Shown here: positions 9,788-18,760 of the stretch, one piece after another
Layout: each line of letters begins with the position of its first letter
Position numbering within the stretch: position 1 is the first letter of the stretch
Assembly: GCA_030998225.1 (NCBI GenBank)
Contig: JAPYXD010000714.1
Location: 1,984,001-2,048,000 of the forward strand
Reading direction: 5' to 3'
Source of the DNA: Diplolepis rosae
Lineage: Eukaryota > Arthropoda > Insecta > Hymenoptera > Diplolepididae
DNA length: 64,000 bases
Made by a program: the position numbers and the translations under genes
Notes under the pieces: model-generated
What the model was told of the DNA's origin: nothing
What the model saw: the letters and a program-made list of their open reading frames with translations, nothing else
The model's database searches: none

Positions 9788-10854
9788 CTCAACGATTTCA
9801 TCATCAACAAATCGATAACTCTTCTCTTGAAAGATGAACGAATCACCAACAACCTTTAACTTCAGTTACATCTTGCGTACATATTCCAATCGCTTATTCC
9901 TACCAAAAAATAGCCTGACCCAAGGGACTTTCACGGCCTGACTATTAATGTCGATAACCCGATCAGATTCATCTAAAATTATATACGAGTAATCGCCAGT
10001 CCTTTTTTTCTTCCTATCGCCAATCTATAAAATAACACAAAACATAATAATTATCAAAATAAAGAAACCTTTTCCACGGAACCACCCTCATTCATAAAAT
10101 TTAAATATTTTCTTCTTATAACGAGACGTTAACCGTTACTAAGCGAGCGAATTTATCTCGGATCAAGCTAAAAATATACAACATAAAAAGGTTAATCAAT
10201 TTAAGCAAAAAAAAAAAAAAGGAAAAATTTTACAAGCTTTAATTGCCAGAATTTGTTATTCTACTTACCAGCCGTAAATATTTGCGATTTCTTAAATAAC
10301 AAAATTTACCGCAAATAAAAAAAGCACCATTTACTCCATGACGTCGATACTGCTGCTTAATTTTTTCAGATAAATATATCTTTTGCCCACTACAAAACGA
10401 CCCCTAATATGCTAAACATTTGATTACAACCCCGTAGCAAAAGACCTCAAAACTATCCTTATCCTCCTTATGAACCCACGGTCTATCCCATTTTTGACCG
10501 TCAGATTTGGCTTGCAGTATCAAATCCTGTTTGAAGCCATCAAACGCTTCAAAACAGTTACAATATTTTTGCAATTCAAGAAAAAGAGCTTCAAAACTTG
10601 ATATTGACTTTGCAGCTTCGATCATGAAAAACAACCTTACTATCAAAAATAAAACTGACGTCTTCAATCCTTCTGCACTCAATATAAACTTTTACCCTTC
10701 CATAACTTCTTACGTATTTTCTATTTTGAAATGCGAATATTGGAAATTCCTCACTTTCCAATAAAACAAGATCAATGTCTAAACCTGTCCAAATAAAAAC
10801 GAATTTTTTTTTATTGTATTTTAATTGCCTTACATATCTTGAAAAACTTTCCAT
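9788..10854 (-). pseudogene. Antisense, intron-containing gene of unknown function inside the retrotransposon
   Basis: Minus-strand exon 1 runs from an ATG at 10854 to 10269. Its first half (frame of 10854) and second half (containing WDRPWVHKEDKDSFEVF) are joined by one frameshift near 10600, and one TAG lies at 10406-10404. It ends at a consensus donor GTAAGT (10268). The 244-nt intron ends TTTTATAG at 10025. Exon 2 (10024-9788) is 79 codons in the same phase 0, includes SYIILDESDRVIDINSQ and KSYRFVDDEIVE, has one TAA at 9868-9866, and ends at a donor GTATGT. Three lesions make it a pseudogene in this copy. Matching phases at both junctions argue that splicing is real. An intron on the strand opposite to the retroviral RNA would survive reverse transcription. 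I do not recognise the protein. Confidence 0.5.
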
Positions 10855-11163
10855 TTTTTATCACATATGTAACAGATCTCATTTGAAATCAGTACTAGTA
10901 CTGCTACATTTCCAAATAAGTGTCAATTTCTAATCATTCCGAATCACAAGTTTTTTTTACTAGCTTTTTATTACTCTTTACTCTTAAGAAAACTTTTACC
11001 TCTACACATAAATAAATCTCTTTATTACCACTGCTATACTTCAGTTTACTTGCATCAGTCGCTTTCTCACAACAGACACTATCTTATCTCTATGCAACTC
11101 ATTACCAAACCTACCTTCATCAAATCATTACCATTTTCTTAAAGAAATCATCAATAACTAAAT

Positions 11164-11664
11164 GTGTCAACTTCAAACAAACAGAAGGAAATTACTTACC
11201 TTGCAAATTTTATCCATCACGTCAGTATAAATTTTCACAATTTCAATATAGGAATGATCCCAACACGAAAGGAGCAGAAATATAAGAGCCCAAAATACGT
11301 GGATGGAGTGCGGCCACAAGACTTTCCATTAACTTACAATTATTTATTACTATGTTCGTGTCTTGCAATGCACCCTTCTGTTTTATTCATACACTATAAC
11401 AGAACCACCCAAAAAAGAGTCTGTTCATTTTGTTACCTAATTATTCCAGAACCTGAAAAATTGAACTATGAATGTAAATTAGACTGGCATTCTATCGCAC
11501 ACGTACCACATATCTACCTCAAATGTTACGGCTGTCGAGAAGAACTAATATACCCACGATGTAAAGCATCAGATTGTCTAGAACGTACAGAGCAATTTTT
11601 GAAAAGTAAAACGTCAATAAGACAAGGAAATGAAATAGAAATAGAAATACACGAAAACATTTGA
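11164..11664 (+). CDS. Cys-rich protein of unknown function, retrotransposon cargo
   Basis: This 166-codon ORF is uninterrupted and is the last gene before the polypurine tract. Its second half has paired cysteines: C87-x2-C90, C104, C121-x2-C124, C133, C138, with H109 and H115 between. That suggests one or two zinc-binding modules of zinc-ribbon or RING-like kind. The N-terminal 60 residues are basic and have no signal peptide. The C terminus is acidic. A splice-acceptor-like TTTCAATATAG lies at about 11243-11253, just before a second ATG, so a shorter product starting at residue 31 is possible. There is no membrane segment, so it does not look like an envelope protein. I do not recognise the family. 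Confidence 0.55.
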   Translation: MSTSNKQKEITYLANFIHHVSINFHNFNIGMIPTRKEQKYKSPKYVDGVRPQDFPLTYNYLLLCSCLAMHPSVLFIHYNRTTQKRVCSFCYLIIPEPEKLNYECKLDWHSIAHVPHIYLKCYGCREELIYPRCKASDCLERTEQFLKSKTSIRQGNEIEIEIHENI

Positions 11665-12308
11665 TTCCTTTTGTAAAACAACTAAGCATTCTATACAGCC
11701 TATACATTCAAAAAACAATTTAAAAATATAACTATTGTCAGAACTCACATCATCACATAATTATCTTATTATTAATATCCTTTCTTCTTTTAGTTCTTAT
11801 CCATATATGTAATCAACGATTCTAATATTATTCAATATCTATTATCAATGGTATATATATTAATTTCTCTTTTATATATAATTAATGATGTATAGTGCTC
11901 TCAGGTTCTTTTTACTAATGTATACAGTAACGATCGTAATGCTTAAAATTACTCTTGAATATTTTATATCGAATTAATAAATTTTTCCTCTTTTATCAAC
12001 AATAATATTGTTGCGAATTTGTATAATTATTAATATTCAAAAGTTTTTTATTACCAAATATATAACATATGTAATCAACAATGTAATACTTCCAAATTGT
12101 CTTATCTTTTGTTAATATACATTTATGTAACATATTGTTATAGTAAAAATGATAATTCCAATAACTATACTTGAACGCAATTTTTCACACAATACAATTG
12201 TTAAATTAGGTTTAAAACATATGTTCTTGAACAAGTAAGCACCTTGGATTCAATTTATTCTTCTACCGAAGTTTCGATCGCGGATCGTTAACTCCCGCGT
12301 TCGAATTT
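11665..12308 (+). other. AT-rich region before the polypurine tract, no gene seen
   Basis: It contains no ORF of coding character. It becomes GC-richer near 12270-12300 (TCGATCGCGGATCG), just before the polypurine tract. Confidence 0.5.
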
Positions 12309-12319
12309 AAGGGGGGAGA
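12309..12319 (+). other. Polypurine tract
   Basis: AAGGGGGGAGA directly abuts the first TG of the 3' LTR. This is the expected plus-strand primer of an LTR retrotransposon and confirms its plus-strand orientation. Confidence 0.9.
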
Positions 12320-13188
12320 TGTCACGTCCCGCGACTCTACCGCCTCGAGTAACAAATAAAATAAGGGACCAATGAAGGAATCAAGGCAACATCACCGCGT
12401 GCGTGATTTTATCAACGCAACTTATAGCCAGATCGACAGATCAACAGAATGATCAATATGGAATTACTATGTGCCGTTATAATACCCACACATGATAACA
12501 AATCGATTGACCCAGAGAGAAGGTGAATGAAGCCCTACAGTACCAACGTACTACTACATGCACTTATAGTTACATGTAACTTGTAATAACATGTGACTGG
12601 TCATAACACGTAGCTTGTCATAGTTGACCTTTCAAAGTTCTATAAAAAGCGAAAGTTCCAATAGAGTCCAGTTCAGTGTCATCATTTCTTACCGCGAGTT
12701 CAGTCAGTCAGTGCAGTTCAGTCCAGCCTCATCAAATTATTCACCGCCAGTCGGACCAGTTCTAATTAGACGCCAAGTTCAACGACTGTAAAAAGTGAAG
12801 GCGAATCGTCTTCCAAATTCTCTCTAAAACCTGTGATCAGAGAATCGACTAGCTTAACCGGCTGGACCACAAATTTCCGATCTGACTGAAATTATCTCAA
12901 CGTCTACAAGTGAGGACTCAAGTATTCACATCCAATCTACTGGACTCATTTCATCACCAACCAATTTCCAAGCCAGGGTAATTACTAAGTATTTCAAGTT
13001 TTATATATTCATGTCCATCATTTCCATTGTGCTTACTTAAAATACTTTTGTTGTTAATAAACATATTTTATATGATCAACCCTTCTCATTTACTAACTAT
13101 TCCTCATCCCTTAGAAAGGATCTTTCCGATCCTTACATAAAACGAAGAGATCATTAAAAAAGAGAAATGTTACGTTTCTGACCTAACA
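12320..13188 (+). repeat. 3' LTR of the retrotransposon
   Basis: It is 869 bp long, the same length as the 5' LTR and about 98.5% identical by eye (about 13 substitutions, mostly transitions). It is followed by the TATT target duplication at 13189-13192. Confidence 0.95.
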
Positions 13189-13229
13189 TATTCATAAAAC
13201 TTTTAAAAGTATCTTATTCGAATAAAATG

Positions 13230-13325
13230 TGTTTCAATGTTTCCTTATGTCAAAGAAATCCTACTGCGTAATCTATTTGCAAATTAAGATATAATTTCTG
13301 TATTGTTTGTATGGAACATAAGATA
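13230..13325. repeat. Minisatellite-like unit (left part of a split array)
   Basis: The string TTTCAATGTTT...AAGAAATCCTACTG...AAATTAAGATAT matches units at about 17163-17225 and 17268-17345, which are about 105 bp apart. The Tc1-like relic and the DD41D element lie between the left and right parts. Confidence 0.6.
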
Positions 13326-13374
13326 CAATTTATTTGTCCTTTCGAATAATAAAAAATTTTATTTACACTCACAC

Positions 13375-13835
13375 TCAAGATTCCTTCCAACTCCAGACAT
13401 TTTCGATTGGATTCGCATCGGGAGACTGTGATGGCCAGTCCAAAGTTGTGATGCCATTTTCTGTTTTCCAGGCGGTGCAGAGACGGCTTCGATGTTTCGG
13501 GTCGTTATCTTCTTGTAAGATCCAATCATGTATGTATGTAATGTAGCAGACCTTAGAAGACCACGTTCATATATTTGGAGCATTTTCTGAGCATTCAAGT
13601 TCTCGGTGAAGAGCTCTAAACACCCAAAACCGCGCGAAGCTCGTCGTTGCTCGCGATTTGCCTCTTTCAGGCAGATCGTCGACTGTTTTATTGGCTTTAT
13701 AACGCTCAACCCACTTCTTCACGAACGACTTCGACTTTTTGATGTATTTAGCAGCGGCTGTATAGGACATAAGTGGTCCCTTTAGTGGGTACACAAGAAG
13801 ACCGCTTCAAAACGTTTCGCGTACACAGAACTCAT
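13375..13835 (-). pseudogene. Tc1-like transposase relic with internal deletion
   Basis: From an ATG at 13835 the minus strand reads MSSVYAKRFEAVFL. A frameshift follows, then SYTAAAKYIKKSKSFVKKW, a Tc1 helix-turn-helix N terminus. After a deletion that removes the first catalytic Asp, the C-terminal part has ILQEDNDPKH (second Asp) and WPSQSPDANPIENVW (catalytic Glu), spread over two frames, ending at 13375. It is a DD34E-type cut-and-paste transposase that is no longer functional. Confidence 0.8.
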
Positions 13836-14168
13836 TATGACTCACGTCTGCTCTCTCGGGTGATTCGAGCGCTACTGAATCGCCTTAGTAATTGCGCCGT
13901 AGTCCTTTGAATGTACTGTTATTAAAAAAAAAAAGTTCAAAAATCTCTAATAGTTTTCGAAGAATCGAGAACTCGCTCTTGTTGAACAGACTGTATGTGC
14001 GCTACTGTTTCAAATTCGAACGCGCTTTATTCCATATTAGTGGGGGAAGACGGCTCAATCAGCTGCTCGTTGTAGGGAACGGTTAATGACTTTAAATCTA
14101 TTAAGAGTACAAATTTCATCACTCACCGAATTGGAATTAAGATAATTTAAGCGATCTTCGAAAAACAG

Positions 14169-14195
14169 GTGGTCCCACAATTCTGACCGGTAGTG
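14169..14195 (-). repeat. Terminal inverted repeat of the Tc1-like relic
   Basis: On the minus strand it reads CACTACCGGTCAGAATTGTG and continues GGACCACC, next to TA at 14196-14197. The sequence is like known Tc1 family termini. The opposite end of the element is not seen. Confidence 0.55.
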
Positions 14196-14197
14196 TA

Positions 14198-17052
14198 GTT
14201 CATGAAACCTTTACCATATAGTTAAATACTTTGAATAACATTTTTTGAAAAACGTAACTTTATTTATGAGTCAATTTGAATATATACACTACCATCGGAA
14301 ATTACAGGCCAACCTGTAGTTTTAACTATTGTTAAAATGTCTTAATTTTTAAAAATAAGAAGTTATCTATAACATATTCAAATATTGTTACTAAGGGTAA
14401 CTTTCAAGGTCAATTAGAGGTTATTTGAAATAAACAAAGTTTTCCAAGAGGTCAGTGCAATTTCTGAAGTATTTTTCAACGGGGAATTCAATGGTGACCT
14501 TCATTTTTACCTTGAAGTTGACCTTCATGGCTTTTTGAAGGTCAAATTTGTTTTTTTAAATGGAAACCCCCTTTTTTCACATCTGCAATCGATAGAGCGA
14601 AAAATACTACGTTCAAGTACGTACCCAAGTCATAGGTCAATTGTAACGTTCAAGGTCAATTAGAGGTTATTTGAAATTAAAAAAGTTTTCCAAGAGGTAA
14701 GTGTAATTCCTGTAGTAAATTTCAACGAGAAATTCATTGGTGAGCTCTGTATTGATCTTAGTGATGATCTTCAAAGTTTTTTCAAGGTTTTTTCCAAGCA
14801 GTTTTGTTTACGTTTAGCATTACCCAGGAACAACGACGTGGATGTAGCAAATTCTGTTCCCTTTGGGGTGCTTGATTAGCGTGAGTCCCCTTGCCTCTCA
14901 CGCTTCAGTGAAGCTGTTCGAACTGAAAACCTTGAGCTTCTCGACAAAAAGCTATGCGATTGTAAAAATGAGTTAAAGCATTACGAATCATCTCCCTATC
15001 AATCAAAGTAGCCTCTTGCAGAATCCGATTCTGCAATTCGTCTAAGCTTTGGGGTTGCGTTGAGTATACTTTGCTCTTTAAATAACCCCAAAGAAAATAG
15101 TCGAGAGGCGTCAGATCAGGAGATCTAGCAGGCCACTCGATTTCACCCCTTCTTCCAATCCACCTATGAGGGAACTGAGTATCCAAATATGCTCGAACCT
15201 CCCTACCGTAATGAGCCGCTGCTCCGTCCTGCTGGAACCAAATATTTTGAAAATTATCGCCTGTAATCTCCCTTATTCTTGGTACAATTTGGTTTCTGAG
15301 AAGCTCTTCATATGTACGGGCATTGAGATTACCATCGATGAAGAAAGGGCCTATCAATGTATCATTCAAGATACCGGCCCAAACATTAATCTTTTTTGTA
15401 TATTGTGTGTGACTCTCCAACATCCAATCAGGAATTGTGTCGGACCAATATCTACAATTTTGCCTGTTAACTTCACCTTTTAAAGTGAAAGTAGCTTTAT
15501 CTGAAAATACTGTATTGTACAAGAAAAGAGGATCTCTATCAATTCTGTCCATCATAATTTCACAAAATTCAACCCGACCATCAGGGTCGTCTTCATTGAG
15601 CTCTTGTACCAGGTGAACTTTGTAAGGATGGAAATTAATGCTTTTTAAAATATTTCGCACTGTCACAGGAACAACGTCACGCTCATCACTAGCTCGACGT
15701 AAACTAAGGTGTGGGTTTTCAACACATGCTTGGGCTATGACCATCTGCATCTCCTCAGATCCTGCAGATTTTGGTCGACCAATTCTCTGAAGGTCCTTGA
15801 TAGATCCATGATTCATAAAGCGCCTTACAGTTCTTTCAATTTTTGATTTTGATACAGGATTTAGCCCTTCTTCATTACGAAAAGTGCGATTAAAAAGCAA
15901 ATGAACTTGATCATAAGATCGAACTCGATCTCCCCAACCGCGCATCATTAATAGAGACACCCTCTCTCGTTCCGAAAGTTTAGCTTGCGCCATAATAATC
16001 TTTTAGCGAAAGATAGTAAGTATGTACTCGTAATGCGTAAATTTAGTTTCGATTCGTAATGTTCGTATGGAGATAGAAAAACGGTATAGGACTTATGGTA
16101 TCGCCTTAGGTATTGACTTAGGTATCGAAAAACGGTATAGGACTTTTCGATATAACTCTTTGGGGAGGAACAGAACTCTCACCAGAACTCCTGGGACTTT
16201 TAATGAAAAATTTCCTATGCATATGATTTTACAATATTCAAAACGCTGTAACCAAGATCAATACAGAGCTCACCAAGGAATTTCTCGTTGACATTTACTT
16301 CAGGAATTACACTGACCTCTTGGAAAACTTTGTTAATTTCAAATAACCTCTAATTGACCTTGTACGTTACAATTGACCTATGACTTGGGTACGTACTTGA
16401 ACGTAGTATTTTTCGCTCTATCGATTGCAGATGTGAAAAAAGGGGGTTTCCATAAAAAAAAACAAATTTGACCTTGAAAAAGCCATGAAGGTCAACTTCA
16501 AGGCCAAAATGAAGGTCACCATTGAATTCCCCGTTGAAAAATACTTCAGGAATTGCACTGATCTCTTGGAAACCTTTGTTTATTTCAAATAACCTCTGAT
16601 TGACCTGGAACGTTACAATTGACCTATGACTTAGGTACGTACTTGAACGTAGAATTTTCCGCTCTATGGATTTTAGAAGTAAAAAAAGGAGGTTTCCATT
16701 TAAAAAAAACAAAGTTGACCTTGAAAAAGCCATGAAGGTCAACTTCAAGGTCAAAATGAAGGTCACACGAAAAGCTCGAGCTTCGGAGTTTTCTCTGCAA
16801 CGAGCGTGCAGGAACCCCTCCATACTCTACTTGTTCTTATACGCGTTACTGTTTCAAATTCGAACACTCTTTATCGCATAGTAGTGGGGGAAGAGAGTTT
16901 GATCAGCTGCACGTTGTAGGGAACGCTCGTTGGAGGAAATCTCGTTGAGGGAAATCTCGAGTTTATATATTCATATTGACTTGTAAATAAAGTTACATTT
17001 TTCAAAAAATTTTATTCAAAGTATTTTACTATACAGTAAAGGTTTCTTGAAT
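14198..17052 (-). mobile_element. 2.85 kb DD41D (rosa-type) IS630/Tc1/mariner element
   Basis: The ends are inverted copies (14198-14290 against about 16963-17052, starting RTTCAWGAAACCTTTAC) flanked by TA on both sides. Inside them lie long subterminal inverted arms (14396-14760 against 16250-16770) built from repeats of about 245 bp. Each repeat contains CAAGGTCAATTAGAGGTTAT and TCAATGGTGACCTTCATTTT. The right arm has more unit copies than the left. The centre encodes the 362-residue transposase at 14905-15993. A segment at 16830-16924 resembles 13985-14083 outside the element (CTGTTTCAAATTCGAAC and TAGTGGGGGAAGA). Confidence 0.8.
14905..15993 (-). CDS. Transposase, DD41D family, intact 362 residues
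   Basis: The ORF is complete from ATG at 15993 to TGA at 14905. The N-terminal 60 residues form the helix-turn-helix seen in this insect group (SERERVSLLMMRGWGDRVRS then VSKSKIERTVRRF). The catalytic triad is D in FSDKATF, D in FQQDGAAAH and D in SPDLTPLDYFLWG. There are 41 residues between the second and third Asp, which defines the DD41D group (rosa-like elements of insects) within the IS630/Tc1/mariner superfamily. The C terminus KSKVYSTQPQSLDELQNRI is typical. It should bind the element ends, cut, and insert at TA. The absence of stops suggests recent activity. Confidence 0.88.
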   Translation of the reverse strand: MAQAKLSERERVSLLMMRGWGDRVRSYDQVHLLFNRTFRNEEGLNPVSKSKIERTVRRFMNHGSIKDLQRIGRPKSAGSEEMQMVIAQACVENPHLSLRRASDERDVVPVTVRNILKSINFHPYKVHLVQELNEDDPDGRVEFCEIMMDRIDRDPLFLYNTVFSDKATFTLKGEVNRQNCRYWSDTIPDWMLESHTQYTKKINVWAGILNDTLIGPFFIDGNLNARTYEELLRNQIVPRIREITGDNFQNIWFQQDGAAAHYGREVRAYLDTQFPHRWIGRRGEIEWPARSPDLTPLDYFLWGYLKSKVYSTQPQSLDELQNRILQEATLIDREMIRNALTHFYNRIAFCREAQGFQFEQLH

Positions 17053-17069
17053 TAGCTCTTCATAAGGAA

Positions 17070-17400
17070 AAAATGCTAAAGGGTGTAAATTCGTATGCGA
17101 ATTCTGATATCATTCATTAATGCTTTACAATAATGAAATTCGTTATTTACATTGATTTATTCAATAACAAAGAAATCTCAAGCTGTAATTCCATCTGCAA
17201 ATTGAAATATGATTTTTTTTTATGTATTCAAACCTTGTATTCGCATGTCGATATTGAAATTTACCTGTTTTTCAATGTTTTTGTATATCAGAGAAATCCT
17301 ACTGTGTAATTCCATGTGTAAATTAAGATATTATTTATGTAATGTGCAAATAGTCAAACCCTTTATTTTTTAAACTTGAATCTCATATTCAATCATATTT
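17070..17400. repeat. Minisatellite-like units (right part of the split array)
   Basis: Two units of about 105 bp (near 17163 and 17268) share AAAGAAATC...GTAATTCCAT...CAAATTRARATAT with the single unit at 13230-13325. The rest of the stretch is AT-rich and without genes. Confidence 0.55.
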
Positions 17401-17432
17401 TTATATAGAATATTCTCCACATAATTTTCGAA

Positions 17433-17798
17433 TTAAGGCCATGGAGCAATCGGACCACGTGACTAAATTATACATTTATTCGTTCATGTAAGATAACTTT
17501 TTAAATTTACAATGTATCTTTCTGATAATTTGGGAAACGTAACAATAGATAATAAAGCACGTCTGTTAACTTCTTTTTAGTAAAAATTTTGAAAAAAATT
17601 CGAAAACTTATCGACAATTACAGTTAACTGTAAAATTTTTTGCAAAATTTTCACTCATACAAAGCTGACAGACGTTCTCTATCGTGTTCTGTAGTATTTT
17701 CCAAATTTTCAGGAAGATATTTTGTAAAAGAAAAAAGTTATCTTACACGAACTTTTACAGAAATTTGGTCACGTGATCTGGTTGATCCATGGCCTTAA
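17433..17798. mobile_element. TTAA-flanked MITE (piggyBac-type)
   Basis: The ends TTAAGGCCATGGA and its complement are inverted and each begins with TTAA, the duplication made by piggyBac elements. Arms of about 150 bp pair across a short centre, including CACGTGACYAAATT and GTAAGATAACTTTTT. There is no coding content. Confidence 0.75.
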
Positions 17799-18634
17799 AG
17801 CAGTAAATTTATGAAAATAAAAAATATTAAAACCGATATTTTGTTTTAAAATTTTAAACATTAATAGACTTTTAATTTATGTGATAATTATTTTTCAAGT
17901 CTTAAAATCATTCTACAATATTACAAAAACTTTCAGGAATTTATTTTCGGTTAATCTTTTTTAAAATATCTAAGAAAGAAGTGTAATAATTGAAATGATG
18001 TCTTTTATAATCTTGACTTTCGTTGAAAAATAAAATTTTTGATTTCCAATCGTATTTTTTTACATTGAAAAGAAAAATATGCATCTTCTATAAAAAATTT
18101 TTGATTCAAATTTGTAGATTATTTTTTAGTGAACAATTTTTTATCACAACGTTTTTTTTGTATCCTATAATTCAACAGGATGATGGAATTTAGATATTGA
18201 CTTTTCTCAAGTTTCAACTTACTCCAATTTTTCAAATTTTTGTTTAATCGAAAAATATAAGAATAGTGGTAGAGATAACCAATATTGCAATTTTTTATAT
18301 TTTCAAAAACAAAAAATACAGACAGAAAGATGGACAGACACTTTCGTAAAAACCGTTTTTCTGACATAAGGGGTCCCAAAACGTAAAGATTTGATGAAAA
18401 TTTCGAATGTCATTTTTTCACATAAAACTAATATCTTCTCATTTATGATGAAATATAAATTTTTGAGTTATAAAAAATATAATAAAATTATTAAAATTGA
18501 GCATTTTGAAAATGATGAATTGTGAATTTTTAAGGTAGTTCGTTTATGAAAATTAGACCTCAGGCAAAAATAGATAATTTTGCTTTCAAGAATAGCAATA
18601 TTATTATTGAAGAGCTAATTTGAAAGAGAAAAGA
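17799..18634. other. AT-rich spacer, no gene seen
   Basis: Long runs of A and T, with only chance ORFs. I see no repeat structure that I can support. Confidence 0.5.
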
Positions 18635-18760
18635 TTATTTTTTATGAAAAAAATTTGAAACACAAAAAATGAATTTTATTAATAAATTTAATTTGTGCTG
18701 AAGTGAGTGCGCAGCACATGGCATGTTTTTCATCTGGAAATTTGATAAATCATTGTTATA

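Larger units (their letters stand above)
230..13188 (+). mobile_element. 12.96 kb Ty3/Gypsy-type LTR retrotransposon carrying cargo genes
   Basis: The element has 869 bp direct terminal repeats (TG...CA), a 4-bp target duplication, a primer-binding site, gag, protease, a remnant of RNase H, integrase and a polypurine tract, all on the plus strand. The order protease-RNase H-integrase is that of Gypsy elements. Reverse transcriptase and most of RNase H are missing. About 4.7 kb between the end of pol (7626) and the 3' LTR hold additional genes: a CARD-like ORF, an antisense spliced gene and a Cys-rich ORF, plus a nested MITE. The two LTRs differ at about 13 of 869 positions with no length change, so insertion was fairly recent although the coding region is heavily broken. 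I infer mobilisation in trans. Confidence 0.93.

Noticed and set aside
16350..16823. 157-codon minus-strand ORF
   Set aside because: It lies entirely in the repeated subterminal arm of the DD41D element and repeats its own sequence. It is a by-product of the 245-bp units.
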